From Paraburkholderia sp. (GTDB lineage: Bacteria > Pseudomonadota > Gammaproteobacteria > Burkholderiales > Burkholderiaceae), in the NCBI RefSeq assembly GCF_024281035.1, contig NZ_JAMXLH010000030.1:27691-91690 (forward strand): a DNA stretch of 64,000 bases, given 5' to 3'. The translations under genes were made by a program, and so were the position numbers. Shown in pieces: positions 26,547 to 36,600 of this stretch (position 1 is its first letter; every line of letters starts with the position of its first letter). The notes under the pieces were generated by a model. That model was given only the letters and a program-made list of their open reading frames with translations. It was not told the origin of the DNA and made no database searches.

Positions 26547-27590
26547 ATGGCCTACGAAGCCGCTTCTGAACGCTATTCGGAGATGCAATATCGCTTTTGC
26601 GGCAGGTCGGGGCTCAAGCTGCCCGCGCTGTCGCTCGGCCTGTGGCACAACTTCGGCGACACCACGCCGATCTCGACGCAGCGCGAGATTCTGCGCACCG
26701 CTTTCGACCTCGGCATCACGCACTTCGATCTGGCCAACAACTACGGGCCGCCGTACGGCAGCGCCGAAACCAACTTCGGCCGCATCTTCAAGGACGACTT
26801 CCGCCCGTACCGCGACGAACTGCTGATTTCGTCGAAGGCCGGATGGGACATGTGGCCCGGTCCCTACGGCCAGGGCGGCGGCTCGCGCAAATACGTGCTC
26901 GCGAGCCTCGACCAGAGCCTGCAGCGCATGGGGCTCGACTATGTCGACATCTTCTATTCGCATCGCTTCGACGTGGAAACGCCGCTCGAAGAGACCGCGG
27001 GCGCGCTCGCGAGCGCCGTGCAGCAGGGCAAGGCGCTCTATGTCGGCATCTCGTCGTATTCGCCCGAGAAGACGCGCGAAATGGCGAAGCTGCTCGCCGA
27101 ATACAAGGTGCCGCTCCTGATCCATCAGCCGTCGTACAACATGCTCAACCGCTGGATCGAGCGCGGCCTGCTCGATACGCTCGACGATCTGGGCGTGGGC
27201 AGCATCGCGTTCACGCCGCTCGCGCAAGGCCTCTTGACCGGCAAGTATCTGAACGGCGTGCCCGAAGACGCGCGCGTGAACCGTCCGGGCGGCGGTTCGC
27301 TCCTGGCGGGGCACCTGAGCGCGGAGAACATCGAGCACGTGCGCAAGCTCGACGAGATCGCGAAGCGCCGCGGCCAGAGCCTCGCGCAGATGGCGATTGC
27401 ATGGACGCTGCGTGGCGGGCGCGTGACTTCGGCATTGATCGGCGCGAGCCGCGCGCAACAGGTGCGGGAGAACGTCGCCGCGTTGAAGAACCTCGAATTC
27501 TCCGCGGAAGAACTCACCGAAATCGACCGCTACGCCACCGAAGGGGGCGTGAACCTGTGGGAAAAGCCGTCCACGGATCAGCACATCTGA
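26547..27590 (+). CDS. yghZ: Aldo/keto reductase, YghZ/L-glyceraldehyde 3-phosphate reductase type
   Basis: This 347-residue cytoplasmic AKR reduces aldehydes with NADPH; the E. coli YghZ/Gpr relative detoxifies L-glyceraldehyde 3-phosphate and methylglyoxal. The catalytic tetrad is visible: Asp and Tyr in FDLANNYGPPYGS, Lys in LLISSKAGWDMWPGPYG, and His in DIFYSHRFD. NPADPH-site blocks near the C-terminus include SALIGASRAQQVREN. GPYGQGGGSRKYVLASLDQS is a YghZ-type loop. GAGGA precedes the ATG. A strong terminator follows, so it is monocistronic. Confidence 0.92.
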   Translation: MAYEAASERYSEMQYRFCGRSGLKLPALSLGLWHNFGDTTPISTQREILRTAFDLGITHFDLANNYGPPYGSAETNFGRIFKDDFRPYRDELLISSKAGWDMWPGPYGQGGGSRKYVLASLDQSLQRMGLDYVDIFYSHRFDVETPLEETAGALASAVQQGKALYVGISSYSPEKTREMAKLLAEYKVPLLIHQPSYNMLNRWIERGLLDTLDDLGVGSIAFTPLAQGLLTGKYLNGVPEDARVNRPGGGSLLAGHLSAENIEHVRKLDEIAKRRGQSLAQMAIAWTLRGGRVTSALIGASRAQQVRENVAALKNLEFSAEELTEIDRYATEGGVNLWEKPSTDQHI

Positions 27591-27629
27591 TCGTCTGATT
27601 CGCATCGCATCGCGGCGCGGTCGTGCCGG

Positions 27630-27660
27630 AACGCCTCGCAAAAGAGCGAGGCGTTTTTTT
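27630..27660 (+). terminator. Rho-independent terminator of the aldo/keto reductase gene
   Basis: AACGCCTCGC pairs with GCGAGGCGTT over a six-base A-rich loop and is followed by a T-run on the plus strand. Confidence 0.93.
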
Positions 27661-27766
27661 CGTCTTTTTTCGTCGGCGGACCAGGGGTCGCGGCGTCCAT
27701 TGTTCTTCGTTGCCCTGTCACACGCCGCTGCTAACTTCGCGGCTGTCTTTGCCGCGAGGAGCGCCA

Positions 27767-28861
27767 ATGGAGCCGACAGTCGAGTCCACGATTGAGCCCG
27801 CTATTGAGCCAACAATCGCCGACCGAATCGGCGACCGGATTGCCCACCGAACCGCCGACCGAACCGCCCACCGTCCTGCCCCCCGGTCCGGGCACAAAAT
27901 CCCGTCACCGGCGCCCGACGCGCGCGCGAACGCCGCGATGCTCGCGCTCGCCGGGCTGGCGCTGGCCTGGCCGCTTATCGGGCTGCCGCTCGCGCTGCGC
28001 GCAGCGGACGGGCCGTCGCTCGCGCTGCTGGCGACACTCGTGCCCGTCGTGCTCGCCACGCCGATCCACTGGGGCTTGATCCACGAGGGCATCCACGGCC
28101 AGTTGCTCTCCAGCCGGCGCGCCAACGAACGGCTCGCACGGTTGCTCGCGGTCGGCCTTGCCATGCCGTTCAACGCCGTGCGCTTCGGACACCTGATGCA
28201 TCACCGCTTCACGCGCGAGCCGTTCGACCGGCCCGACGTCGACGACGCAACCGAGCCGCGCTGGCGCAGGCGCCTCGCGTACTACGCGCGGCTCATGGGC
28301 GGGCTCTATATCGCCGAACTGCTGCTGCCGCTGATCGCATTCTTGCCCGCCCGCATGGCGCGCGCGCTGATTGCGCGCAGCGTGGGCGCGCACGGCCCCG
28401 AAGGTGCGCAGGTGCAGCGGCTCTTCGCGAATCACGCGGGCGATGCGCAAAACCGCCGTCGCGCGCGCCGCGACTGGCTCGCTTCGTTCGTGCTCTACGC
28501 CCTTTCGTTTTCGCTTTACGGACCGGCCTGGCCGGTTCTGCTGGCTGCGATGCTGCTGCGCGGCTTGTGGCTGTCGATGGCCGACAACCTGCCTCACTAC
28601 GGCGTCGCACTCGAAGAACCCGGCCGCTCGCGCGATCTGCGCGTGCCGCGCGTTATGGGCGTGATGCTGATGAATCATCACCTGCACCGCCAGCATCATC
28701 TGCATCCGACGCTGCCGTGGACCGCCTTGCCTGCGCTCGCACGCGAGGAAGCAACGCGCGGGCCAGCAAAGGGACAAGACGCGCAACGCCCGCGCCCCGC
28801 GTATTTTCGCGCGGCGCTTGCGCAGCTAAGAGGATTGCAGCCCGGCAACCGGGTGCATTGA
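27767..28861 (+). CDS. Membrane fatty acid desaturase with repetitive N-terminus
   Basis: This is an integral-membrane di-iron desaturase. The three histidine boxes are HEGIH (residues 106-110), HLMHH (142-146) and the C-terminal HHLHRQHH, and hydrophobic helices lie between them. The ATG at 27767 has AGGAG six bases upstream and gives 364 residues. The first 45 residues are unusual: an imperfect repeat of EPTVESTIEPAIEPTI then ADRIGDRIAHRTADRTAHR precedes the first helix and has no counterpart I know in the family. The gene probably modifies acyl chains or a carotenoid-like lipid; nothing nearby fixes the substrate. Confidence 0.83.
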   Translation: MEPTVESTIEPAIEPTIADRIGDRIAHRTADRTAHRPAPRSGHKIPSPAPDARANAAMLALAGLALAWPLIGLPLALRAADGPSLALLATLVPVVLATPIHWGLIHEGIHGQLLSSRRANERLARLLAVGLAMPFNAVRFGHLMHHRFTREPFDRPDVDDATEPRWRRRLAYYARLMGGLYIAELLLPLIAFLPARMARALIARSVGAHGPEGAQVQRLFANHAGDAQNRRRARRDWLASFVLYALSFSLYGPAWPVLLAAMLLRGLWLSMADNLPHYGVALEEPGRSRDLRVPRVMGVMLMNHHLHRQHHLHPTLPWTALPALAREEATRGPAKGQDAQRPRPAYFRAALAQLRGLQPGNRVH

Positions 28862-28917
28862 AGCAGGCTTTCGCGCCGCCGCCTCGCGCTACGGCGGCGC
28901 GGTTTACAGCGGCCCGG

Positions 28918-29103
28918 CTACATCAGCGTGGGCAGGGTTTCGACGAGCGCCACGGCGAGCATCGCACCGATCAGCGCGCCGACCACGCGCAACGTGTTGT
29001 GCCGGAATTCGGTCGCGCACGGAAACGCACCCAGACAAAGCGCGCCGGCGAGGGCCATCGGGATGATCATCACGAAATCGCCAACCGTGAAATAACCTTC
29101 CAT
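28918..29103 (-). CDS. Small two-helix membrane protein, unknown
   Basis: A 61-residue protein starting MEGYFTVGDFVMIIPMALAG, with hydrophobic segments at about residues 8-27 and 38-58 separated by CATEFRHNTLRV. The ATG has an excellent AAGGAG seven bases upstream, which argues for a real gene despite its size. I do not recognise the family. It converges with the desaturase gene 56 bases away. The TAG stop is followed by a G+C-rich stretch with no clear T-run. Confidence 0.65.
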   Translation of the reverse strand: MEGYFTVGDFVMIIPMALAGALCLGAFPCATEFRHNTLRVVGALIGAMLAVALVETLPTLM

Positions 29104-29422
29104 GCTCGTCTCCTTATCGTGTCGGCGGCGGAAACGGGCGGCTGTTGTGCTTGTTGTTGTACTTGTCATGGCGCGACGGCTTCCGGCCTTTTCCGAGTAT
29201 AGGTGAGGGCCGAAAACGCGGCGTGCGCTTTGCGCGCCGCGCGCACGCTCCCAACGTGAGGCGGGGCCACGCCTGGTGCCGCTTTGCGGCAGCGCGGCAC
29301 GTGCGGCGCGGCACGCGCGCACAGATCCGGGTTATTACAGATTGCCGACGATTGAGGGCGCGAGCACGTGCAAGTGGAACCAGGCGGATACAGGCGGATA
29401 CAGGCGGATACAGGCGGGCGAA
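29104..29422. other. Intergenic region with 10-bp tandem repeats
   Basis: No gene is supported between the small membrane protein and the MFS gene. At 29391-29417 caggcggata is repeated three times and then partly a fourth time, six bases beyond the MFS stop codon. The region otherwise holds the promoter of the small gene, which I cannot place exactly. Confidence 0.5.
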
Positions 29423-30673
29423 TCAGGCCGTCCCGGCGCGCTCTTTGGCGCGCAGCGTGGCGGCGAGCGCAAGCCCGGCAATCAGCAGCGCGGCGACGAG
29501 CGCCGCGACGCCGCCCCAGCCGCCGACCACCCAGAAGTGCCCGCCAAGGGAGCCCATGATGCTCGACCCGAGGTAATACGCGAGCAGATAGAGCGCCGCG
29601 GCCTGGCCCTTGGCTTCGCGCGCGAGGCGGCCAACCCAGCCGCTCGCGACGGAGTGGCCCGTGAAGAAGCCGATCGTCAGGCAGCAGATGCCCGCGGCGA
29701 TCATGCCGAGTGACGGGAACAGCGTGAGCACGACGCCCGCGAGCATCGTCGCGAGACCGGCGATGAGGACGCGTCCGCGGCCAAAGGTGTCGGCCATGCG
29801 GCCCGACCACGGCGAGGCGATCACGCCGGTCAGATAGACGATGAAGATCACGCTGATGGCCGACTGGCTCATGTTGTACGGCGGCGCGATGAGCCGGTAG
29901 CCGATGTAGTTGTAGAGCGTGACGAAACTGCCCATCAGCACGAAGCCCATCGCGAACAGCGCGGCGAGGCCGGGCCGTGCGAAGTGACTCAGGAGCGCGG
30001 CGCGGTGATGGGCGAAGCCGAGTCCCTTTTTCGGCACGAAGCGGCGCGAGGGCGGCAGGAGCGTGCGAAAGGCCAGCATCGAGCCGATGCCGAGCACGCC
30101 GATGACGCCCACCGCCACGCGCCAGCCGAACAGATCGGCGAGCACGCCCGCGATGACGCGTCCCGCCATGCCGCCGATGGCCGTGCCGCCGACGTAGAGG
30201 CCCATCGCGAGGCCGAGGCCGTCCGGGTGCATTTCCTCGGCGAGCCAGGCCATGGCGACGGCGGGCACGCCGCCGAGCGCGAGTCCCTGAAGCGTGCGCA
30301 GCACCAGTAGCTGGTGCCAGTGCGGAACGAACGCGGTGGCGAGCGTGAGCAGCGACGACACGCTGAGCGACGCGGTCATCATCGTGCGGCGGCTCCAGCC
30401 TTCGGAGACGAAGCCCGCGACGAAGATCGCGATTGCGAGGGCGGCGGTCGTCAGCGAGAGCGAGAGGCTGCTCTGCGCGGGGCTCACGCCGAACGCCTGC
30501 GAAAACGCAGGCAATATCGGCTGCACGCAGTAGAGCAGCGAGAACGTCGCGTAGCCCGCGAACAGCAGCGCAAGACAGGCGTGCCAGTAGGCGCGCGAGC
30601 CGCGTTCGAGCCAGGTCTGGCTCGACGGCGAAGTCGCCGTAGTGTTGCGATCGGCGCCCGATGAAACGGTCAC
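29423..30673 (-). CDS. MFS transporter, YnfM/arabinose-efflux-like
   Basis: This is a 12-helix major facilitator of the drug:H+ antiporter/sugar efflux type. After a hydrophilic N-terminus it has LLFAGYATFSLLYCVQPILP, the MFS loop GWSRRTMMTASLSVSSLL, and the second-half loop GRMADTFGRGRVLIAGLA. The GTG at 30673 has AGGAG eight bases upstream and gives 416 residues. LYCVQPILPAFSQAFGVSPA is the signature of YnfM-like exporters in proteobacteria. It starts 82 bases after the outer-membrane lipoprotein of the RND operon on the same strand and could be a fourth cistron, though no proof of co-transcription exists. Confidence 0.85.
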   Translation of the reverse strand: MTVSSGADRNTTATSPSSQTWLERGSRAYWHACLALLFAGYATFSLLYCVQPILPAFSQAFGVSPAQSSLSLSLTTAALAIAIFVAGFVSEGWSRRTMMTASLSVSSLLTLATAFVPHWHQLLVLRTLQGLALGGVPAVAMAWLAEEMHPDGLGLAMGLYVGGTAIGGMAGRVIAGVLADLFGWRVAVGVIGVLGIGSMLAFRTLLPPSRRFVPKKGLGFAHHRAALLSHFARPGLAALFAMGFVLMGSFVTLYNYIGYRLIAPPYNMSQSAISVIFIVYLTGVIASPWSGRMADTFGRGRVLIAGLATMLAGVVLTLFPSLGMIAAGICCLTIGFFTGHSVASGWVGRLAREAKGQAAALYLLAYYLGSSIMGSLGGHFWVVGGWGGVAALVAALLIAGLALAATLRAKERAGTA

Positions 30674-30755
30674 GACACACTCTCCTGCGGATGACAGAGC
30701 CGCAACGATACCGCGGTTGTGCGAATCGGGTCGCCGAGTCCGCAAGGAAACCGGC

Positions 30756-32315
30756 TCATCCTCCGTGTCCGGCGCTCACGCCGGGGACAGTTGCCGGAGC
30801 GCTCACGGTTCCAGTGGTTCCGGTGGTTCCAGTGGCGCCAGTGGCGTTAGCCGCCGCCCGGCCGGGGTGCACGAGCTGATCGTCGCCCGGCAGTTCCGCT
30901 GCGCTCCAGCCGCCGCCCAGCGCTTTCACGAGCGCAACGCTCGCGGCCATGCGGCGGCGGGCGATCACCACCGCCTGGCGCTCGTTCGTGAGCGACGTCG
31001 TTTGCGCGACCACGACATCGAGGTACGTGATCGCGCCGCTGCGGTAGCGGTTCGCGACGATCGCGAGCGTGCGCTGCGCCGCGGCCACTGCACGCTCCTG
31101 TGCGAGCGCCTCTTCTTCGAGCACGCGCAGCGTCGCGAGGTTGTCCTCGACCTGGCCGAATGCGTCGAGCACCGTCTGCCGGTACTGCGCGACGCTTTCG
31201 TCGTACTGCGCGCGCGCCTCGTCGCGCACGGCCGCACGTCCGCCGAAGTCGAGCAGCGTGCCCGCGAGCTGCGGCCCGAGCGACCAGAACCTTGCGGGCG
31301 CAACGAGCCACTGGCTGTAGTTCGTCGCTTCGAGTCCGCCCGTCACCGCGAGGATCAGGTTCGGGAAGAACGCCGCCGTCGCCACGCCGACCTGCGCGTT
31401 CGCGGCGGCGACGAGCCGCTCGGCGGAGGCGATATCGGGGCGGCGTTCGAGCAGCGCCGAGGGCACCCCGGGCGGCGCGACCACCGGCTGCGCCGTGAGC
31501 GGCGCACCGGGTAGCACCGGCAGCGCGAACGTCGAAGGCGACTGCCCCGTGAGAATCGCGATCGCGTGCTCGAGTTGCGCGCGCTCCACGCCGAGGTCGA
31601 TGGCCTGCGCCCTGGTGGTTTCGAGTTGTGTCTGCGCCTGGCCGACATCGGCATCCGTGGCGATGCCGCCGTCGTAGCGATGCTGCGTGAGGTCCAGCGA
31701 TTCCTCGTACGCCTTGATCGTGTCGTCGAGCAACTGGCGCTCGCGGTCGATGCCGCGCAGCTCGAAGTAGTCGGTCGCGAGTTCGGCCTGCATCGAGAGC
31801 AGGATCGACTGCGCGTCGGCGGCGCTCGCCTGCGCGCCCGCCTTCGCGCCCTCGACGCTGCGCGCCACGCGGCCCCACACGTCGGGTTCCCACGAGGCGT
31901 CGACACCGACGAGGTAGTCGTTGATCGCACGGCCGGCCGTCGACTTGAACTCGATGTTTTGCGACGTGCGCGTGCGGTTGTAGTCGCCGTTCGCCGTCAC
32001 GAGCGGGAACAGGCTCGAACGCTGCTGGGCGACGTTCGCGCGCGCCGCGCGAAAGCGCGCCTGTGCCGCGGCGACGTTCTGGTTCGCGCTCGCCACCTGC
32101 TTTTCGAGCGCGTTCAGTTGCGCGTCGCCGTAGATGTCCCACCATGCGCCGCGCGGCGCGGTATCGGCCGGCTGCGCCAGCTTCCAGCCGGTTCCGGCGG
32201 ACTCCTTGAAGTTTGCTGCGACCGGCAGCGTCGGCCGCACGTAGTCGGGGCCGACCGTGCAGCCCGCAAGCGCGGCAGCCGCACTCAGCAGGAAGGCAAT
32301 GCGTGCGCGCGTCAT
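30756..32315 (-). CDS. RND efflux outer-membrane lipoprotein (NodT/OprM family)
   Basis: This is the outer-membrane channel of a tripartite pump. The signal peptide ends in the lipobox LAGC with Cys19, so the trimer is lipid-anchored. The duplicated OEP domain runs through ANQNVAAAQARFRAARANV and EDNLATLRVLEEEALAQERA, typical long coiled-coil helices of TolC-like proteins. Length is 519 residues. The ATG overlaps the adaptor stop by four bases. The last 30 residues are a disordered Thr/Gly-rich tail (GATGTTGTTGTV) encoded by a 9-bp DNA repeat at 30808-30852. Confidence 0.92.
   Translation of the reverse strand: MTRARIAFLLSAAAALAGCTVGPDYVRPTLPVAANFKESAGTGWKLAQPADTAPRGAWWDIYGDAQLNALEKQVASANQNVAAAQARFRAARANVAQQRSSLFPLVTANGDYNRTRTSQNIEFKSTAGRAINDYLVGVDASWEPDVWGRVARSVEGAKAGAQASAADAQSILLSMQAELATDYFELRGIDRERQLLDDTIKAYEESLDLTQHRYDGGIATDADVGQAQTQLETTRAQAIDLGVERAQLEHAIAILTGQSPSTFALPVLPGAPLTAQPVVAPPGVPSALLERRPDIASAERLVAAANAQVGVATAAFFPNLILAVTGGLEATNYSQWLVAPARFWSLGPQLAGTLLDFGGRAAVRDEARAQYDESVAQYRQTVLDAFGQVEDNLATLRVLEEEALAQERAVAAAQRTLAIVANRYRSGAITYLDVVVAQTTSLTNERQAVVIARRRMAASVALVKALGGGWSAAELPGDDQLVHPGRAAANATGATGTTGTTGTVSAPATVPGVSAGHGG
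30808..30852. repeat. 9-bp tandem repeat encoding Thr/Gly tail
   Basis: Units ggttccagt, ggttccggt, ggttccagt, ggcgccagt and ggcgttagc lie in the 3' end of the outer-membrane lipoprotein gene. Confidence 0.7.
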
Positions 32316-33643
32316 GAGTGCGAACCGGCGCTGTTGGGCGCGGAAGTTTCGCCGCTGTGAGTTTGCGGCTGAGGTTGCGGCTGCTGCGGCTGCTGCGGTT
32401 GCTGCGGTTGCTGCGGTTGCTGCGGTTGCTGCGTTTGCTGCGGTTGCTGCGTTTGCGGTTGCGTTTGCGCCGAAGCGTGCGGCGCGACGATCCGCACCGG
32501 CGTGGCGTCGACGATTGAATCCTGCGGATTGACGATCACGCGCTCGTGGCCGTCGAGCCCCGAAGCAATCGCGACGCGCGTACCGAAGTCGGTGCCGAGC
32601 GTCACCTTCACGAGCTTCACGCGGTTGTTCGCATCGACCGTCGCGACTTTCACGCCGTCCGGGCGGAACAGGAACGCGTTGCCGGGCAGCGTGAGCGGCG
32701 CCGCGTTGCCGTTAAGCGCGAAATGCACCTGCGCGTAGGCGCCCGGCAGCAGTTCGCCGTTGCGGTTGTCGACGTCGACTTCGACGAGCATCGTGCGCTG
32801 CTGCGGATCGACGGCACCCGCCGTGCGCGCGATCACGCCAGGATAGCGCTTGCCCTGCGTTTCGTTGAGCGTGAGGAACGCGGCATCTTTCGCACGGATC
32901 TGCTGCACGTAAGCCTGCGGCACGTTCACATAGACGCGCAGCCGGTCGGCCTGCGCGAGATGGAACATCTCCTTTTGCTGACCGCCCGAGCTGCCCGCGT
33001 CGATCAGCGCGCCGACATCGACGTTACGCGCGGTCACGATGCCGTCGAACGGCGCGAGCACCTTCTGGTACGACTGCAGTTGCGTGAGCCGTGAGACGTT
33101 GTAGCGCGCCGCGTCGAGCGTGCCTTGTTTCGCGAGCATGTCGGCGACTTTCTCGTCGGCGTCCTGCTTCGACACGGAGCGGTTTTGCAGCATCCCGGTC
33201 CAGCGCGCAGCCGTGGTTTTCGCGAGCGCAAAGTTCGCCTGGGCGTTCGCGAGGTCGGCGCGCGCGGCGCGCAACTGGTCGTCGACTTCGGGCGCGTCGA
33301 TTTCGGCGAGCAATTGACCGGCCTTCACATGCGCGCCGATATCCACGTACCACTTGCGCAGATAGCCGTTCGTGCGCGCGAAGATCGGCGTGTCGAGAAA
33401 CGCCTGCACGTTGCCGGGCAGCACGAGATCGAGCGTGCGCGTCGAGCGCTGCGGGCTCACCACCTGCACGGAGAGCGTGCTCGCGGCTTTCGCGTCGCGT
33501 TCGAGCGCCGCCTGCGCGTTGTAGCGCGACCAGATGCCCTGCGCGGCGAGCCCGATCACGACGAGCGCCGCGATCACGATGAGCCAGCCGTGCGGCTTGT
33601 GCGGCTTATGCGGCGGTGGGGCGTCAGCGTGCGGCTGCTGCAT
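32312..33643 (-). CDS. RND efflux periplasmic adaptor (HlyD/MFP family)
   Basis: This 443-residue membrane-fusion protein bridges the RND pump and the outer-membrane channel. A single N-terminal anchor helix (GWLIVIAALVVIGLAAQGI) follows a His/Pro-rich cytoplasmic stretch. The lipoyl/hairpin region is VDIGAHVKAGQLLAEIDAPE plus ADLANAQANFALAKTTAAR, then beta-barrel and membrane-proximal domains. The C-terminus ends in a 40-residue Gln/Pro tail of PQQ-type repeats, which is unusual for the family and encoded by 9-bp DNA repeats. GGAGG precedes the ATG. It is the second gene of the pump operon. Confidence 0.92.
   Translation of the reverse strand: MQQPHADAPPPHKPHKPHGWLIVIAALVVIGLAAQGIWSRYNAQAALERDAKAASTLSVQVVSPQRSTRTLDLVLPGNVQAFLDTPIFARTNGYLRKWYVDIGAHVKAGQLLAEIDAPEVDDQLRAARADLANAQANFALAKTTAARWTGMLQNRSVSKQDADEKVADMLAKQGTLDAARYNVSRLTQLQSYQKVLAPFDGIVTARNVDVGALIDAGSSGGQQKEMFHLAQADRLRVYVNVPQAYVQQIRAKDAAFLTLNETQGKRYPGVIARTAGAVDPQQRTMLVEVDVDNRNGELLPGAYAQVHFALNGNAAPLTLPGNAFLFRPDGVKVATVDANNRVKLVKVTLGTDFGTRVAIASGLDGHERVIVNPQDSIVDATPVRIVAPHASAQTQPQTQQPQQTQQPQQPQQPQQPQQPQQPQPQPQTHSGETSAPNSAGSHS
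32371..32469. repeat. 9-bp repeat encoding PQQ tail of the adaptor
   Basis: On the plus strand ggttgctgc recurs many times with gtttgctgc variants. On the minus strand it encodes Pro-Gln-Gln units at the C-terminus of the adaptor protein. Confidence 0.85.
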
Positions 33644-33676
33644 GTCGCCTCCGCGTCGGGAGAGAGAAACGCGTCG

Positions 33677-36600
33677 TCATGATTTAGGCACCACGTCTTC
33701 GATCGCGCGCTGGCGGTGCTCGCCGAGCTTGCGATACACGAGCGAGAACACCACGGGCACGAAGATCAGCGTCGCGAGCGTGCCGACGGCGAGCCCGCCG
33801 ATCACCGCACGGCCGAGCGGCGCATTCTGTTCGCCGCCTTCGCCGAGGCCGATGGCCATCGGCACCATGCCGATCACCATCGCAAGCGCGGTCATCAGCA
33901 CCGGGCGAAAGCGCGTGAAGCCCGCATCGACTGCGGCGCGCGCGGCGTCGCCGTGTTCGAGCAACTGCTCGCGCGCGAAGCTGACGACGAGGATCGAGTT
34001 CGCCGTCGCAATGCCGATACACATGATCGCTCCCGTGAGCGAAGGAATGGAGAGCGTGGTGTGCGTGAGGAACAGGATCCAGACGATGCCCGCGAGCGCG
34101 CCCGGCAGCGCCGTGATGATGATGAACGGATCGAGCCACGACTGGAAATTCACGACGATCAGCAAATACACGAGCACGATGGCGAACACGAGCCCGCCGA
34201 ACAATCCGGCAAACGAATCGTTCATCGTGTGCACCTGGCCGCGCACGACGATGGTCGAGCCCGCCGGCAATTGCGCCTTCGCTTCGCGGATGATCCTGTT
34301 GACGTCGTCCGAAACCGCGCCGAGATCGCGGCCATCGGCCGTGCCGAAGATGTCGATGGTGGTCTGCGCGTTGTAGTGCGTGACGACCGCGTTGCCCGAC
34401 ACGCGCTGCATGCTCGCGAGCGAGCCGAGGATGTTGCTGCGCCCGTTCGCCGTGAGCGGGATGTTCGCGAGCGATTGCAGCGAATCGATCGTGTACTGCG
34501 GCGCTTCGGTGATGACGCTGTAGCTCACGCCGTTCAGCGGATTGAGCCAGAACGTCGGCGTGGTCTGCTGGCTGCCCGAGAGCGTGATGAGCAGATTGCT
34601 CGCCACGTCGCGCTGCGTGTAGCCCGCCTGCTGCGCGCGCGTGCGATCGACGTCGATGAAGATGCGCGGCAGGTCGCCGGGCTGCTGGATGCGCGTATCG
34701 ACGAAACCGGGCACGCCGCGCAGCCGCGCGAGCAGATTCGCCGCGAACGCGCGATTGCCCGCGACGTCGCGGCCCACAATTTGCACGTCGATAGGCGCGG
34801 GCATGCCGAAATTCAGCGTCTGGCTCACGATGTCGGCGGGCAGGAACGCGAACTGCACGCCGGGGAATTCGTCGTTGAGCGTGCGGCGCAAGAGGCGCAC
34901 GTAAGCCGCGGTCGAATGATGGCCGGGGTTCAGCGAAATCAGCACGTCGGCGTCCGAGGTGCCGATCGTGCCCGTGTTGCTGTACGAAAGATTGATGCCG
35001 GAAACCGGCAGGCCGATGTTGTCGATGATCGAATGCAGCTCGCCCGCGGGAATCAGCGTGCGGATGCGTTTGTCGATGCGGTCGGTGATCACGGCGGTTT
35101 CTTCGACGCGCATGCCGGTTTTCGCGCGCACGTGCAGTGCGATGGTGCCCGCATCGACGCGCGGAAAGAAGTCGCGGCCAAGAAACGGCATCAGCAGCAG
35201 CGAAGCGCCGCAACACGCGAGAAACAGGACGATGAATCCCACCGGATGCCTGACGCGCGCCGCGAGAAAGTCGCGGTAGCGCACGCGCAGATTTTCGAAG
35301 CCGCGCTCGAACGCGAAATGCACGCGCATGAACGGATTGCGCGTCGCGCCGCGCATGTGATGCAGATCGGCGGGCTTGTGATGATGGCGCATCAGGTACT
35401 TCGCGAGCGTCGGCACGAGCGTGCGCGAGAAGAAGTACGACGCGAGCATCGCGAACACCACGGCTTCGGCGAGCGGAATGAACAGGAAATGCGCGACGCC
35501 GGTGAGCAGGAACATCGGCACGAACACGATGCAGATGGAAAGCGTGGAGACGAGCGTCGGGATCGCGATCTGGTGCGCGCCGTCGAGAATCGCCTGTTCG
35601 AGCGTCTTGCCCTGTTCGAGCTGCTGGCTGATGTTTTCGATCGCGACCGTTGCGTCGTCAACGAGAATGCCGACCGCGAGCGCGAGTCCGCCGAGCGTCA
35701 TGATGTTGATGGTTTCGCCGAGCGCTGCGAGCGCGATGATCGACGTGAGCATCGACAGCGGAATCGACACGGCGATGATGAGCGTCGCGCGCCAGTTGCC
35801 GAGAAAGAGCAGGATCATGAGCGCCGTGAGCGCCGCCGCGACGAGTGCCTCGCGCAGCACGCCCTCGACCGATGCGCGCACGAACAGCGACTGGTCGGCG
35901 ACCGGATCGATGTGGAGCGTCGAGGGCACGAGATTGAGCAGCGCCGGCATCATCTGCTTGATGCGGTCGACGATTTCGAGCGTCGACGTGTTGCCGCTCT
36001 TGTTGATCGTGAGCAGCGACGCGCGCTGGCCGTCCACGCGCACGATGTTGGTCTGCGGCTGGAAGCCGTCGCGCACGTGCGCGACATCGCGGATATAGAT
36101 CGTGCCGTTCGCCGTGGTTTTTACCGGAATGTCATTGAGGCCCGCGAGCGAGTTGGGACTCGCGTTCATCAGCACCGAGTATTCGGTGGAGCCGATCTTC
36201 GCGGTGCCCGAGGGCAGGATCAGATTTTGCGCGCTGATGGCGTTGACGACGTCCATCGGCGAAAGGTTGTGCTGCTGCAGCGCGCGCTGGTCGATGTCGA
36301 CCATGATCTGCCGCTGCTTGCCGCCATAGGGCAGCGGCGCGGAGGCGCCGGGCACGGTTGCGAGCTGCGTCTTGAGGAAGTTGTTGCCGTAGTCGTACAG
36401 CTCCTGCTCGGTGAGTTGTGCCGACGAGAGCGACAGGCGCAGGATCGGCACGGTCGAGGCGTTGTAGCGCAGGATGAACGGCGGCGAGATGCCGGGCGGC
36501 AGCGAGCGAAGTTGCGCCTGCGAGAGCGACGTGACTTCGGCGAGCGCTTCCTGCACGTTCGCATGCGGCTGGAAGAAGATCTTCACGACCGCGATGCCGT

